Source: Candidatus Marisimplicoccus framensis
GTDB lineage: Bacteria; Bacteroidota; Bacteroidia; Flavobacteriales; Flavobacteriaceae
Length of the DNA stretch: 64,000 nucleotides
Direction: 5' to 3'
Assembly: GCA_905182065.1 (NCBI GenBank)
Contig: CAJIZN010000001.1
Span: 372,001 to 436,000, forward strand
Part shown: positions 20,320 to 30,922 of the stretch, piece by piece
Position numbering within the stretch: position 1 is the stretch's first letter
Layout of the letters: every line of letters begins with the position of its first letter
Position numbers and translations under genes: made by a program
Notes under the pieces: model-generated
What the model saw: the letters and a program-made list of their open reading frames with translations, nothing else
What the model was told of the DNA's origin: nothing
Databases searched by the model: none

Positions 20320-21271
20320 TTGAAGAAAAAACTAAGAATACTAATTCCAATTCTACTAGGTATCTTTTTTATATATCTAACTTTCAGGGTTACAACTGAA
20401 AACGAAAGGACTTTAATCTGGAATTATATTAAATCAGCAAAAATTGAGTATGTCTTTGCTGCAATGACTCTAGGTGCTTGCTCAGATATAATAAGAGGAC
20501 TTAGATGGCAGTTTTTATCAAATGCCATTGGTTATAAGTCAAACACCATAATAAGTGTTGCAAGTGTGTTTATGTGTTACACATCCAATATGGCTATTCC
20601 TAGATCAGGTGAAGTTGTTAGGGCTTCTATATTAAGTGAATACAATAAAATACCAATTGGAAAAACTTTTGGCACAATAGCGGCAGAAAGAATTGTTGAT
20701 ATAACTATATCTTTATTTATCCTTATTCTAGTTTGGCTACTTCAGTATGATGTTATTCTAGAATCACTTTTCGATGATAACTTCCTTTATAATATCAGAT
20801 CAAAATATAGGCGCTATATTAATCGTCTCTATTTTGATGTTTTGTGTAATAATTTTTACTATTTCAAAAATTGAAAAAATAAAAATATTTTTCAAAGGAA
20901 TTGTTGAGGGGTTTTTATCATTAATTAATCTTAAAAAAAAATTGCTCCCATTTTTATTGTTTTCCTCACTTATCTGGATATGTTATATTTTAGCTTTCTT
21001 CGTTATTAAGTTTTCAGTTTCTGAATTAGAGATAATAAATAATAATTTAATTTTTCCAGCATTTGTTGTTGGTGTTTTTAGTATTTCTCTTTCTAATCAC
21101 GGGCTAGGAGTGTATCCGCTAGCTATTTCTTTATTTTTATTAAATTTTGGAATAAATACTGAAATTGGATTAACTTATGGTTGGCTAGCTTGGTCCTGTC
21201 AGGCAATTATAACTCTAATTTTTGGAGGTCTTTCTTTTTTTGTACTACCTTTGTTAAAGACAAGTGATTGA
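20320..21271 (+). CDS. YbhN/lysylphosphatidylglycerol-synthase-TM-like membrane protein, one frameshift
   Basis: An integral membrane protein of about 316 residues with six or more hydrophobic segments, of the lysylphosphatidylglycerol synthase transmembrane-region family (UPF0104). RGLRWQFLSNAIGYK and SNMAIPRSGEVVRASILSEY are characteristic. A one-base shift between about 20770 and 20800 splits it; the second part continues DQNIGAILIVSILMF. The start is TTG at 20320, 3 nt after panC. It lacks the soluble aminoacyl-transferase domain, so the MprF activity cannot be assumed and its lipid-related role is unknown. Confidence 0.75.
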
Positions 21272-21272
21272 A

Positions 21273-22613
21273 ATGGAAAAAATTATTAAACAATTTTTAT
21301 CAGAAGTAAATCAAAAAAACCAAAATGAGCCTGAATTCATACAGGCGGTTACTGAGGTTGCTGAGACTGTTATTCCTTATATTGTATCAAAAGACATATA
21401 CTACGGCCAAAATATTTTATTAAGAATGGTTGAGCCTGAAAGAGTCATTTCTTTTAGAGTAGCATGGATTGATGATAATGAGGAAATCCAAGTTAACAGG
21501 GGTTATAGAATTGAGATGAATTCTGCAATTGGACCATACAAAGGAGGTCTAAGGTTTCACCCTTCTGTAAATTTGAGCATATTAAAATTTTTAGCCTTCG
21601 AACAGGTTTTTAAAAATGCTTTAACTACCCTTCCTATGGGTGGTGGAAAAGGTGGATCTGATTTTGATCCAAAAGGCAAATCTGACACAGAAGTTATGCG
21701 GTTCTGCCAAAGCTTTATGACAGAATTATTTAGGCATATTGGCCCTAATAAAGATATTCCTGCAGGAGATATAGGTGTTGGTGGAAGAGAAATTGGCTAT
21801 ATGTTTGGTCAATACAAAAGATTAAAAAATGAATTTTCAGGAGTATTAACAGGTAAAGGAGTCTCATGGGGTGGATCACTTATTAGACCAGAGGCTACAG
21901 GATATGGTGTGGTATATTTTATTGATGAAATGTTAAAGAATTTAAGCCAAGGGCTAAAGGGTAAATCAGTTGTTATATCTGGGTCTGGAAATGTTGCCCA
22001 ATATGCAACAGAAAAATGTATAGATATGGGGGCAAAAGTATTAACGCTTTCTGATTCATCTGGCTTCATTTATGATAAGGATGGAATTGATAAAGAAAAG
22101 CTACAATATATAATGGAACTCAAAAACATTAAAAGAGATAGAATATCAGCCTATATAGACAAGTATTCCAAGGCTGAATTTCATGCAAATAAAGATCCAT
22201 GGGCTATAAAATGTGACATAGCTATTCCGTGTGCAACACAAAATGAATTAGATGTCAATGATGCAAAGACGCTAATAAAAAATGGATGTAAAACTATTGG
22301 AGAAGGAGCTAATATGCCTTGTACAACTGATGCGGTTAATCTATTTATTGAAAACAAAATCTTATATGCGCCTGGAAAGGCCTCAAATGCTGGGGGTGTT
22401 GCTGTTTCTGGACTAGAAATGGCTCAAAATTCTTTAAAATATAATTGGAGTCGTGAAGTTGTAGATGGAAAGTTAAAAGAAATCATGTCAGACATACATA
22501 CTTCATGTATTAAATATGGATCAACTAAGGATCAAGTGAACTATGTAAAAGGGGCAAATATTGCAGGCTTTGTAAAGGTAGCTGATGCAATGCTAGCTCA
22601 AGGAGTAGTTTAA
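21273..22613 (+). CDS. gdhA: NADP-specific glutamate dehydrogenase
   Basis: Hexameric glutamate dehydrogenase of about 446 residues, which aminates 2-oxoglutarate using NADPH. PMGGGKGGSDFDPKGKSD includes the catalytic lysines, GPNKDIPAGDIGVGGREIG is the substrate segment, and ISGSGNVAQYA is the Rossmann motif. The ATG at 21273, 1 nt after the preceding stop, is preferred over the upstream GTG at 21264, which would overlap it. It provides ammonium assimilation. recO follows after 4 nt. Confidence 0.95.
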   Translation: MEKIIKQFLSEVNQKNQNEPEFIQAVTEVAETVIPYIVSKDIYYGQNILLRMVEPERVISFRVAWIDDNEEIQVNRGYRIEMNSAIGPYKGGLRFHPSVNLSILKFLAFEQVFKNALTTLPMGGGKGGSDFDPKGKSDTEVMRFCQSFMTELFRHIGPNKDIPAGDIGVGGREIGYMFGQYKRLKNEFSGVLTGKGVSWGGSLIRPEATGYGVVYFIDEMLKNLSQGLKGKSVVISGSGNVAQYATEKCIDMGAKVLTLSDSSGFIYDKDGIDKEKLQYIMELKNIKRDRISAYIDKYSKAEFHANKDPWAIKCDIAIPCATQNELDVNDAKTLIKNGCKTIGEGANMPCTTDAVNLFIENKILYAPGKASNAGGVAVSGLEMAQNSLKYNWSREVVDGKLKEIMSDIHTSCIKYGSTKDQVNYVKGANIAGFVKVADAMLAQGVV

Positions 22614-22617
22614 TTAA

Positions 22618-23336
22618 ATGCCAAACTCAAGAGCTTTTGTAATTAGATCTATAAAGAATGGTGAAACCAGTTTAATAGTCTCATGTTATCTTGAAGATAT
22701 TGGATATAAAACCTTTATAGTAAAGGTGTTTATGGTTCTAAGAAATCTAAATTTAGCAAAGCTCATTTTTTTCCTCTTAATATAATTAGCCTAAATTATT
22801 CATACTCAGAAGGAAAAAATTTAGGCTTTATTAAAGAAGTAAAAACTGAAAAACTTTATAAGAGCCTTCATCTTGATATTCAAAAAAGTTCGGTGATTAT
22901 TTTTTTATCTGAAATTTTAAATAGCATTTTTAAAGAAGAAACTCTGGTAAATAAAGATTTATTTAATTTTTTATTAAATACTCTTTCTTGGTATGATCAA
23001 GTAAAGAGCTGTAATAATTTTCATCTTAAGTTTCTAATTGAGCTTTCAAGATTTATTGGGTTTTACCCTAATATAAATAATGAAAATGATTCTTTTTTTA
23101 ATCTTGAATCAGGATCAACTTCTGCAATACAAAGTATAGGTGCTAATATTAGCGGCAACGATTTAATCCTATTCAAAGAGTTTTTAGGCACGGAATTTGA
23201 AGATTTAAATTCTATGAACACAAAAAATGAATCTAGAACTCGAATTCTTAATTATATAATTGACTATTATTCTCTACATTTACAAATGTTCAAAACACCT
23301 AAATCAATAAATGTATTTGCAGAAATCTTTAAATAA
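22618..23336 (+). CDS. recO: DNA repair protein RecO, one frameshift
   Basis: RecO mediates loading of RecA onto SSB-coated DNA in the RecFOR pathway. The frame starting MPNSRAFVIRSIKNGETSLIV at 22618 is the N-terminal OB fold. A base seems to be missing near 22723 in a run of A, and the next frame continues KGVYGSKKSKFSKAHFFPLN and then the helical domain. The reconstructed length of about 239 residues is normal. The ATG at 22893 is not the true start. The 3' end overlaps the next TonB receptor by 26 nt. Confidence 0.82.
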
Positions 23337-25813
23337 ATTATTCTTGTTGAACAGGCTGATTATTCTATTGTTTTTTTTCTCAACCCTTTCTTTTGGCCAA
23401 CAAATTACTGTGAAGGATGAAAATACAAATGAAAACCTTCCAGATGTTGTTATTTTTAATGAGAATAAATCTCAGTCAATAATAACAGATCTTGACGGTA
23501 TTGTAGATTTAAGTTTATTTTCATCTGATGAAAATATTTTTTTTCAGTTACTCGGTTATTCAACTCTAGAAATATTAAAGATTGAGGTTTTAAATGGAAC
23601 AACAATTTATCTTCAATCAGAAAGTCAAAATCTTGAAGAAGTTATCTTATCAGTCGCTAGATCTGAATCTAATGTAAATCAAATTGCTGAAAAAGTATCC
23701 GTAATTAAATCTGAAGACTTGTTTTTATCCTCTCCAGCATCTGGAGCAGAGTTACTTGAACTAAGTCCTGGAGTAAGAGTTCAAAAAAGTCAAGGTGGTG
23801 GTGGGAGTCCAATTATAAGAGGATTTGAAGCTAACAGAGTGTTAATTGTTGTCGATGGGGTTAGAATGAATAATGCTATATACCGCTCTGGGCATCTGCA
23901 AAATTCTATTACAATTGATCCAAATAATATTGAAAGAGCTGAGGTGATTTTTGGATCCTCCTCTGTTGGATATGGTTCTGATGCATTAGGAGGTGTTATT
24001 CATTACTACACTAAAAGCCCAATACTTAAAGGTTCTGAAAAAATCAAATCTAGCTTTACTTCTAACTACACTTCTGCAAATCAAGGGCTTTCAAATAATT
24101 TTATAACCAATTATAGTAGTGAAAATTGGGGAAGCATTACATCTCTATCTATTTCTAAATTTGGAGATATAAAAATGGGTGAAAACAGAGATCATGGGTT
24201 TGACAATTGGGGGCTAACTCCCTTATATTCGAAAAACTCTAGATACTCCTATTACTCTCAACCATCAACTAATTCAAATGAAAACGTTCAAAAAAATACT
24301 GGGTATAGCCAAGTAGATTTATTTCAAAAATTTTTAGTAAAACTTGGCGATACTAACCTACTAAATATAAATATTCAATTTTCTGAGTCAAGTGATATTG
24401 ATAGATTTGATCAATTGAGTATTACAAAAGGTAATTCTCTAAAATTTAGCGAGTGGTATTATGGCCCTCAAAAAAGACTTTTAATTTCGCCTAGTTTGAA
24501 AATTTTTCCTAACAGAAAGTTCATGAAAAAAGGTGTAATCACTTTTGGGTTTCAAAAAATAAATGAGAGTAGAATTAAAAGAAAATTTAATGCTCTCAAT
24601 AGGTCACATCAGATTGAAGATCTTAAGGTATTTAGCCTAAATGGTGATTTTGATACTTCTTTTAATGATGACCATTCTATCTCCTATGGTGTTGAGTCAA
24701 CATATAATTATAATTATTCAAAGGCATATGATCAAATAATTGAAATACAGGGAGATGAAATAACTGGACTTAGTAAGAAGTTTGCAATTCCTACCAGATA
24801 CCCAAGTAACGGAAGTTCATATACAAGTTTTGCTTCCTATGTGAATTGGTCTTGGAATATGAGTGAGTTTTTTACTTTTAACATTGGTACTAGACTTACA
24901 TTTACTGGACTTAAAGCAAGTTGGAACGATATCATCTCAGTAAATCCTCAATTATCTGAAGTAAACCTTAACTCTGAAGCATTAACTACTACTGTCTCTA
25001 TAAAACTAAGACCTAGTAAAAGAGTTCAAATAAATACAGTTTTATCTAGTGGATTTAGAAATCCAAATATTGATGATATTGGAAAAATAAGAGAGAATAA
25101 TGGTTTGTTAGTGGTTCCAAACACATTTTTAAAACCAGAATATGCATATAACTTAGACTTAGGTATTGACTTTAGATCTCTTAATAACAGAAATTATATT
25201 TCCTTGAGAGGTTTTAGCACTATTATCTCAAGACATATTGGAAGAGATGAATATGTTGTTTTCTCTGACATCACGACGCCCGACCTGTCAACAGTAATAT
25301 ATAATGGAGAAGAAGTTACTACCATTTCAAATAAAAATCTTGGAAATCGATTTATACATGGTTTCTCGATTGACGGTTTCTCACAAATTAATAATAATCT
25401 GAAGTTTGATTATGGCATAACTTATACTGAAGGAGACAATAACGAAACCTATGGGCCGCTTCCTTCTATATCTCCTTTATTTGGGTCAATTGCGCTTTCC
25501 TATTCAAAAAGAGGCCTTAACCTTAAAGCAGTGTATAAATTTAGTGAAGCGAAGAGTCCTGGCGAATATAGCTTTGGAGGAGAGGATGGGCTAGATGAAA
25601 CCCCTTTCACAATTAATAGCGAAGGAGCTGTTAAGCTATCTTGGAACTCCAAAATGGTCTGATCTATCAATATATGGAAGTAAAAATATTTCATCTAATG
25701 TTACTCTAAGAATAGGTTTAACTAATGTTTTTGACACTCACTATAGAACTTTTGCTTCTGGAATTTCTGCACCTGGAAGATCCTTTCAGTTGGGCCTAAA
25801 TCTTAAATTATAA
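23311..25813 (+). CDS. TonB-dependent receptor, haem/hemoglobin-receptor-like, one frameshift
   Basis: Outer-membrane TonB-dependent receptor of about 833 residues. It has a signal peptide (ending near LSFGQ), a short carboxypeptidase-regulatory-like domain, a plug with ILSVARSESNVNQ, GGGGSPIIRGFEANRVLIVV and DGVRMNNAIYRSGHLQ, then GSDALGGVIHYYT and a barrel ending FQLGLNLKL. The plug resembles receptors for haem, hemoglobin or similar ligands. A one-base insertion near 25640 separates the last 55 residues. It overlaps recO and is followed by ileS. The ligand is an inference from plug similarity. Confidence 0.82.
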
Positions 25814-25872
25814 CCCTTCATATTAACTTTTATTTGATCTAAATCATTAATTTCGCCTTTAATTAATGCATA

Positions 25873-28800
25873 ATGGGATTTAGAGAATCTAAAAACTTTT
25901 CACTCACATCAATTTCATCAGAAATCCAAGATTTTTGGTCTAAAAATGATATTTTTTCTAAATCATTTAACAAGAAGAATAGCTCGCATTTTATTTTTTT
26001 TGAAGGCCCCCCATCTGCTAATGGTAAGCCTGGAATACATCATGTAATGGCTAGAACAATTAAAGATGCTTTCTGTAGATATAAAACTTTAAAAGGATAT
26101 AATGTAAAAAGAAAAGCTGGCTGGGATACTCATGGCCTTCCAGTTGAGTTAGGTGTTGAAAAAGAATTAGGTATATCAAAAGATGATATAGGAAATAAAA
26201 TTAGTATTTCAGAATATAATGCTGCCTGTAAAAAGGCAGTTATGAAATATACTGCTGAATGGGAGTCTCTTACAGAAGAAATGGGTTATTGGATCGATCT
26301 TTCTAATCCATACGTTACTTATACCTCTAAATATATGGAGACTGTTTGGTGGCTTCTTAAAAATATTTCTGATAAAAAGCTTCTTTATAAAGGGTATACT
26401 GTTCAACCTTATTCACCAGCTGCTGGAACTGGTCTTAGCTCACATGAGCTTAATCAACCAGGAGCATATAAAGACATAAGTGATACATCTGTAATTGCTC
26501 AATTTAAATGTTTAGAACAGGGGTTGCCTGAGGAATTAAAAACTTTCTATCCATTTTATTTTCTTGCTTGGACAACAACACCATGGACATTGCCATCTAA
26601 TACTGCTTTAACTGTTGGATCGAAAATTGAATACTGCTTTGTTGAAACATTTAATCAGTATACTAAAAAAAAGACAACCGTTTTATTGGCAAAAGCTTTA
26701 ATTGAAAAAGTTTTTAATAAAAACTTTTATAAAATTGATAATGAAAATGATCTTGATGGTTTTAAAAATACTGATTCAAAAATTCCTTATTTTATTTTAG
26801 GTTCTTGTCTCGGTAAAGATCTTGAAAACCTTAAATATGATAGAATATGGGAAGAATCTCCACTTCCTATAGAAAATCCTGAAAATGCTTTTAGAGTAAT
26901 CATTGGTGATTTTGTTACAACTGAAGATGGAACTGGAATTGTTCATACAGCTCCTACTTTTGGTGCTGACGATTATAAAGCAGCAAAATCTGCCGTGCCA
27001 GAGGTTCCTCCTCTTCAAGTACTTGATGAAAAAGGGAATAAAGTTCCTCTAGTAGACTTAAAAGGTAAATTCATTAAAGGTCTTGGTCTAATAAGTGATA
27101 AGTATGTCAAAAATGAATACTATGAGCCAGACATGATTCCAGAAAAGTCTGTTGATGTTGAAATTGCAATTAAATTAAAGGAACAAAATCTAGCATTTAA
27201 GGTGGAAAAATACTCTCACTCATATCCACACTGCTGGAGAACAGATAAGCCTGTCCTTTACTACCCAATGGAATCGTGGTTTATTAAAATCAGTGACCTA
27301 TCAGAGAAGATGTATAGCCTTAACAAAGATATAAATTGGAAACCAAAATCTACTGGAGAAGGTAGGTTTGGAAATTGGCTGAAATCTGCAAATGACTGGA
27401 ACCTGTCAAGATCAAGATTTTGGGGAGTCCCTTTGCCAATATGGTCAAATGAAGACGGAACTGAGCATAAAGTAATTGGATCTATTGAAGAACTAATTAA
27501 TGAAATCAATATTTCTATAAAACATGGATTTATGAAGTCAAATCCTTATATAAAATTTAAGCTTGGCGATACTTCAGATAGTAATTATAATGAAGTAGAT
27601 CTTCATAAAGATTTTGTTGATGATATTGTGCTCTCATCAAAGGAGAATCTTCCAATGAGGAGGGAGAAAGATATAATAGACGTTTGGTTTGAATCTGGAT
27701 CAATGCCTTATGCTCAGCTACATTATCCTTTTGAAAACAAAGATCTTATTGATAGTCAATCAAACTTTCCTGCAGACTTTATCGCAGAAGGTGTTGATCA
27801 AACTAGAGGCTGGTTTTACACACTTCATGCTATTTCTACTATTGTGTTTGATTCAATCTCATATAAAAATGTTGTTTCTAATGGCCTTGTATTAGATAAA
27901 AGTGGACAAAAGATGTCTAAAAGATTAGGTAATGCTATAGATCCATTTGAAATGATAAATAGTTTTGGAGCGGATCCAGTTAGATGGTATATGATTTCAA
28001 ATTCAAACCCATGGGATAATCTAAAATTTGATCAAGAGGGCGTTGCAGAGGTAAAAAGAAAATTTTTTGGAACCCTTCAAAACATCTATAGTTTTTTTAG
28101 TTTATATGCCAATATAGATAGCTTTGAATATAAAGAAGCTAAGATAAATATTGATGATAGGCCTGAGTTAGATAGGTGGATCTTGTCTGAGCTAAATACT
28201 TTAATTAAAAAAGTTGATGATAATCTTGAGAATTATGAATTAACACCAGCTGCAAGAGACATTAATGATTTTGTTCAAGAAAAACTTAGTAATTGGTATG
28301 TAAGGTTATCCAGAAGAAGATTTTGGAAGGGAGAGTATAATAACGACAAAGTATCTGCTTATCAAACTCTTTATGAATGTCTTTTAAATGTTAGTAAACT
28401 TATTTCCCCTATAGCACCATTTTACTCTGAGCATATATTTCAATCTTTAAATAATGTTACAAACAAGGAGGAATTTGAGTCTGTTCATCTGTCAAGTTTT
28501 CCTTTGTCCTTTCCAGATCAAATAGATACTAAGCTTGAAAATAAAATTAATCAAATAAGGAATATTTGTTCCCTGGCTCTCTCTATCAGAAAGAAAGAAA
28601 AAATCAAAGTAAGACAGCCATTAAAAAAAATTATTATTCCTGTAAAAAATGATGCTGAGAAAAAAGAGATTATAGATGCTAAATCTCAAATCATATCAGA
28701 GATAAATGTCAAATCAATTGAGTTTTTAGATGATAAAAACTCATTATTGGTCAAGGAGCTTAAGCCAAACTTTAAATTGCTTGGCCCAAAGTATGGAAGG

Positions 28801-29271
28801 ATAATAAATGATGTTGCAAAAGAAATAAAAGCTCTATCAAATAGTGAAATTGAAAAACTAGAAAATACAGGTAAGTTGATCTTAATTATAGGAGAAACTG
28901 AAGCTTCAATTACTCTCGATGATGTTGAGGTTAACTATAAAGACATTGAGGGACTTTCAGTTGCAAGTGGAGGGGGACAGACAATTGCGCTTGATCTAAA
29001 TCTTAATAATGACCTTGTAAATGAAGGAATTGCAAGAGAGATAGTTAACAGGGTGCAAAACATAAGGAAAAGTAAGGGGCTGGAGGTAACTGATAAGATC
29101 GAAATAAACATCAAGAGATCTGTTGACCTTGAGAATGCTATAAATTCCAATTTAGATTATGTTAAGGGTGAAACTCTAGCAATAAAATTATATTTTAGCG
29201 AAAAGTTAGATGGGGGAGAAATTATTGAATTTGATAATATTACAACTACCATAACCATAAATAAAGTTTAA
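25873..29271 (+). CDS. ileS: Isoleucyl-tRNA synthetase, type 2
   Basis: Class I aminoacyl-tRNA synthetase of 1132 residues that charges tRNA-Ile. The signature region PPSANGKPGIHHVMAR (HIGH-equivalent, about residues 46-61), the editing domain with LAWTTTPWTLPSNTA, the ADFIAEGVDQTRGWFYTLH segment and KMSKRLGN (about residue 680) are visible. The HHVxAR and KMSKR forms and the length match the eukaryote-like type 2 enzyme, a group associated with low mupirocin sensitivity. This is the usual type in Bacteroidota. The DksA-like gene starts 1 nt after the stop. Confidence 0.97.
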   Translation: MGFRESKNFSLTSISSEIQDFWSKNDIFSKSFNKKNSSHFIFFEGPPSANGKPGIHHVMARTIKDAFCRYKTLKGYNVKRKAGWDTHGLPVELGVEKELGISKDDIGNKISISEYNAACKKAVMKYTAEWESLTEEMGYWIDLSNPYVTYTSKYMETVWWLLKNISDKKLLYKGYTVQPYSPAAGTGLSSHELNQPGAYKDISDTSVIAQFKCLEQGLPEELKTFYPFYFLAWTTTPWTLPSNTALTVGSKIEYCFVETFNQYTKKKTTVLLAKALIEKVFNKNFYKIDNENDLDGFKNTDSKIPYFILGSCLGKDLENLKYDRIWEESPLPIENPENAFRVIIGDFVTTEDGTGIVHTAPTFGADDYKAAKSAVPEVPPLQVLDEKGNKVPLVDLKGKFIKGLGLISDKYVKNEYYEPDMIPEKSVDVEIAIKLKEQNLAFKVEKYSHSYPHCWRTDKPVLYYPMESWFIKISDLSEKMYSLNKDINWKPKSTGEGRFGNWLKSANDWNLSRSRFWGVPLPIWSNEDGTEHKVIGSIEELINEINISIKHGFMKSNPYIKFKLGDTSDSNYNEVDLHKDFVDDIVLSSKENLPMRREKDIIDVWFESGSMPYAQLHYPFENKDLIDSQSNFPADFIAEGVDQTRGWFYTLHAISTIVFDSISYKNVVSNGLVLDKSGQKMSKRLGNAIDPFEMINSFGADPVRWYMISNSNPWDNLKFDQEGVAEVKRKFFGTLQNIYSFFSLYANIDSFEYKEAKINIDDRPELDRWILSELNTLIKKVDDNLENYELTPAARDINDFVQEKLSNWYVRLSRRRFWKGEYNNDKVSAYQTLYECLLNVSKLISPIAPFYSEHIFQSLNNVTNKEEFESVHLSSFPLSFPDQIDTKLENKINQIRNICSLALSIRKKEKIKVRQPLKKIIIPVKNDAEKKEIIDAKSQIISEINVKSIEFLDDKNSLLVKELKPNFKLLGPKYGRIINDVAKEIKALSNSEIEKLENTGKLILIIGETEASITLDDVEVNYKDIEGLSVASGGGQTIALDLNLNNDLVNEGIAREIVNRVQNIRKSKGLEVTDKIEINIKRSVDLENAINSNLDYVKGETLAIKLYFSEKLDGGEIIEFDNITTTITINKV

Positions 29272-29272
29272 A

Positions 29273-29656
29273 ATGAGTAAAAATTCAAACAATAGATATT
29301 CTGATAAAGAATTAGAAGGTTTTAGAAAAATAATCAATGAGAAAATTGAAAAAGCTCTAACTGATCTTAATCTTCTAAAAAGTGCATACATGAACGACAG
29401 CAATAATGGAACTGAAGATACATCCCCAACATTTAAATCAGTTGAAGAAGGTTCTGAAACTATGTCAAAAGAGGCTAACACTCAATTAGCATTAAGACAA
29501 GAGAAGTTTATAAGAGACCTAAAAAACGCGCTTGTTAGGATTGAAAACAAAACATACGGAATTTGTAGAGTAACTGGTAAGCTTATTGATAAAAAAAGAC
29601 TTAAAATAGTGCCTCATGCAACCCTTAGTATTGAAGCTAAAAACATTCAAAAATAA
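29273..29656 (+). CDS. TraR/DksA family protein
   Basis: A 127-residue protein of the TraR/DksA type, which bind RNA polymerase through the secondary channel. The N-terminal coiled coil (about residues 10-95) is followed by a zinc-finger-like region YGICRVTGKLIDKKRLKIVP in which only one of the four zinc-binding Cys residues remains. The typical DxxDxA coil-tip motif was not found. This degenerate form is common in Bacteroidota. It is in line with ileS and lspA, with gaps of 1 and 11 nt. Confidence 0.85.
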   Translation: MSKNSNNRYSDKELEGFRKIINEKIEKALTDLNLLKSAYMNDSNNGTEDTSPTFKSVEEGSETMSKEANTQLALRQEKFIRDLKNALVRIENKTYGICRVTGKLIDKKRLKIVPHATLSIEAKNIQK

Positions 29657-29667
29657 ATCTTATTGAT

Positions 29668-30312
29668 TTGAATTATTTGCTAAAAAATATTGATGCTAAA
29701 AAATCAGTAATATTTATCTTATTATTAATTTTTCTAGATCAGTTTGTAAAGATCTATATTAAACTTAATTACCCCCTAACAACTTATGGAGAATCTCCGA
29801 TTATTGATCTAGGATTTTTTAAATTACTCTTTATTGAGAACAAAGGAATGGCGATGGGAGCTAAATTAAATAATCTCATACCTTTTTTAGATGATAATAC
29901 AGCAAAACTAATTTTAACCATTTTTAGAATATTTGCTTGTATTGGTATCGGCTTTTGGCTTAAAAGTATTATAAAAAATAAAGGATCTCAATTATTAATA
30001 GTTTGTGTTTGCTTAATATTTGCAGGAGCTGTAGGGAATTTAATAGATTCTGTTTTTTATGGGTTAGTTTTTTCATCTAGTTATGGTCAGGTGGCCTCAT
30101 TGTTTCCTGAGTCTGGATATGCTCCCTTGTTCTATGGGAGTGTTGTTGACATGATACAGTTTCCATTAGCAACATGGAATTGGCCTAGTTGGGTCCCTTT
30201 TATTGGCGGTGATCAGTATACCTTTTTTGAATATGTGTTTAATTTTGCAGACTCTTATATAAGCACAGGAGTAATTCTACTTTTAATCTTTAACAAAAAA
30301 GTGTCTCTCTAA
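29668..30312 (+). CDS. lspA: Lipoprotein signal peptidase (signal peptidase II)
   Basis: A 214-residue membrane aspartyl protease that cleaves prolipoprotein signal peptides before the lipidated Cys. The two catalytic Asp residues are in GAVGNLIDSVFYG and FNFADSYIS, and four hydrophobic segments are seen. It is longer than the 160-residue enterobacterial enzyme because of an insertion between the two motifs, which is usual for Bacteroidota. The start is TTG at 29668. It is needed by the several lipoproteins in the window. Its stop overlaps that of the convergent cyclo-ligase by 4 nt. Confidence 0.92.
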   Translation: MNYLLKNIDAKKSVIFILLLIFLDQFVKIYIKLNYPLTTYGESPIIDLGFFKLLFIENKGMAMGAKLNNLIPFLDDNTAKLILTIFRIFACIGIGFWLKSIIKNKGSQLLIVCVCLIFAGAVGNLIDSVFYGLVFSSSYGQVASLFPESGYAPLFYGSVVDMIQFPLATWNWPSWVPFIGGDQYTFFEYVFNFADSYISTGVILLLIFNKKVSL

Positions 30313-30890
30313 CTTAGAGTAAAATCATACACTCTTTTTGGGGTTATAATATAATCCATACTTATATCATGTTTTTCAATATCTTGAATTTCGTCAATAG
30401 GATCGAATAAAGAAAGGCCAATTTTTAAAACATCCTCTTTAATGTTTTCTAAAAATTTATCATAATAACCACCCCCGTAACCGACTCTATGTCCTAGTTT
30501 GTCAAAAATCAAAAGGGGAACAAATATAACCTCAAGTAGGCTTGCGTCTTTTTGATTTGAACTAATTGGTTCTCTTATTCCCAGCTGATTCAAAAAATAG
30601 TTTGTGTTGTTGTCAATTTCTATGTTTAGAAGATCTTTCCCGAGAATCTTAGGGACAAAAACTCTTTTATTTTTCATAAATAATAAGTTTACAATTTCAT
30701 CTGTTTCTACCTCGTTATTTATTTCATTAGATAGGTATAAATGATAAAAACTTTTATCCCATATATTAAGTTCAAGAAGATTTTCAAAAATCCTTTTACT
30801 TAGCCCTTGTACTTGATTAATATCAAGTAATGATCTTTGTTTTTTAAAAGATTTTCTTAAAAAAAATTTACTGTTATTCATGATCAACAT
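30309..30890 (-). CDS. 5-formyltetrahydrofolate cyclo-ligase
   Basis: A 193-residue enzyme (methenyltetrahydrofolate synthetase, FAU1/YgfA family) that converts 5-formyl-THF to 5,10-methenyl-THF using ATP. The family hallmark GYGGGYYDKFL is present in the C-terminal half, preceded by FVPLLIFDKLGHRV. The start could be the first Met at 30890 or the Met three codons later (MNNSKFFLR). It is divergent from uvrC, with only about 32 nt between them. Confidence 0.92.
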   Translation of the reverse strand: MLIMNNSKFFLRKSFKKQRSLLDINQVQGLSKRIFENLLELNIWDKSFYHLYLSNEINNEVETDEIVNLLFMKNKRVFVPKILGKDLLNIEIDNNTNYFLNQLGIREPISSNQKDASLLEVIFVPLLIFDKLGHRVGYGGGYYDKFLENIKEDVLKIGLSLFDPIDEIQDIEKHDISMDYIITPKRVYDFTLS

Positions 30891-30922
30891 TAATATAAAA
30901 TAAAAATAGGCTTAATTTTGTA

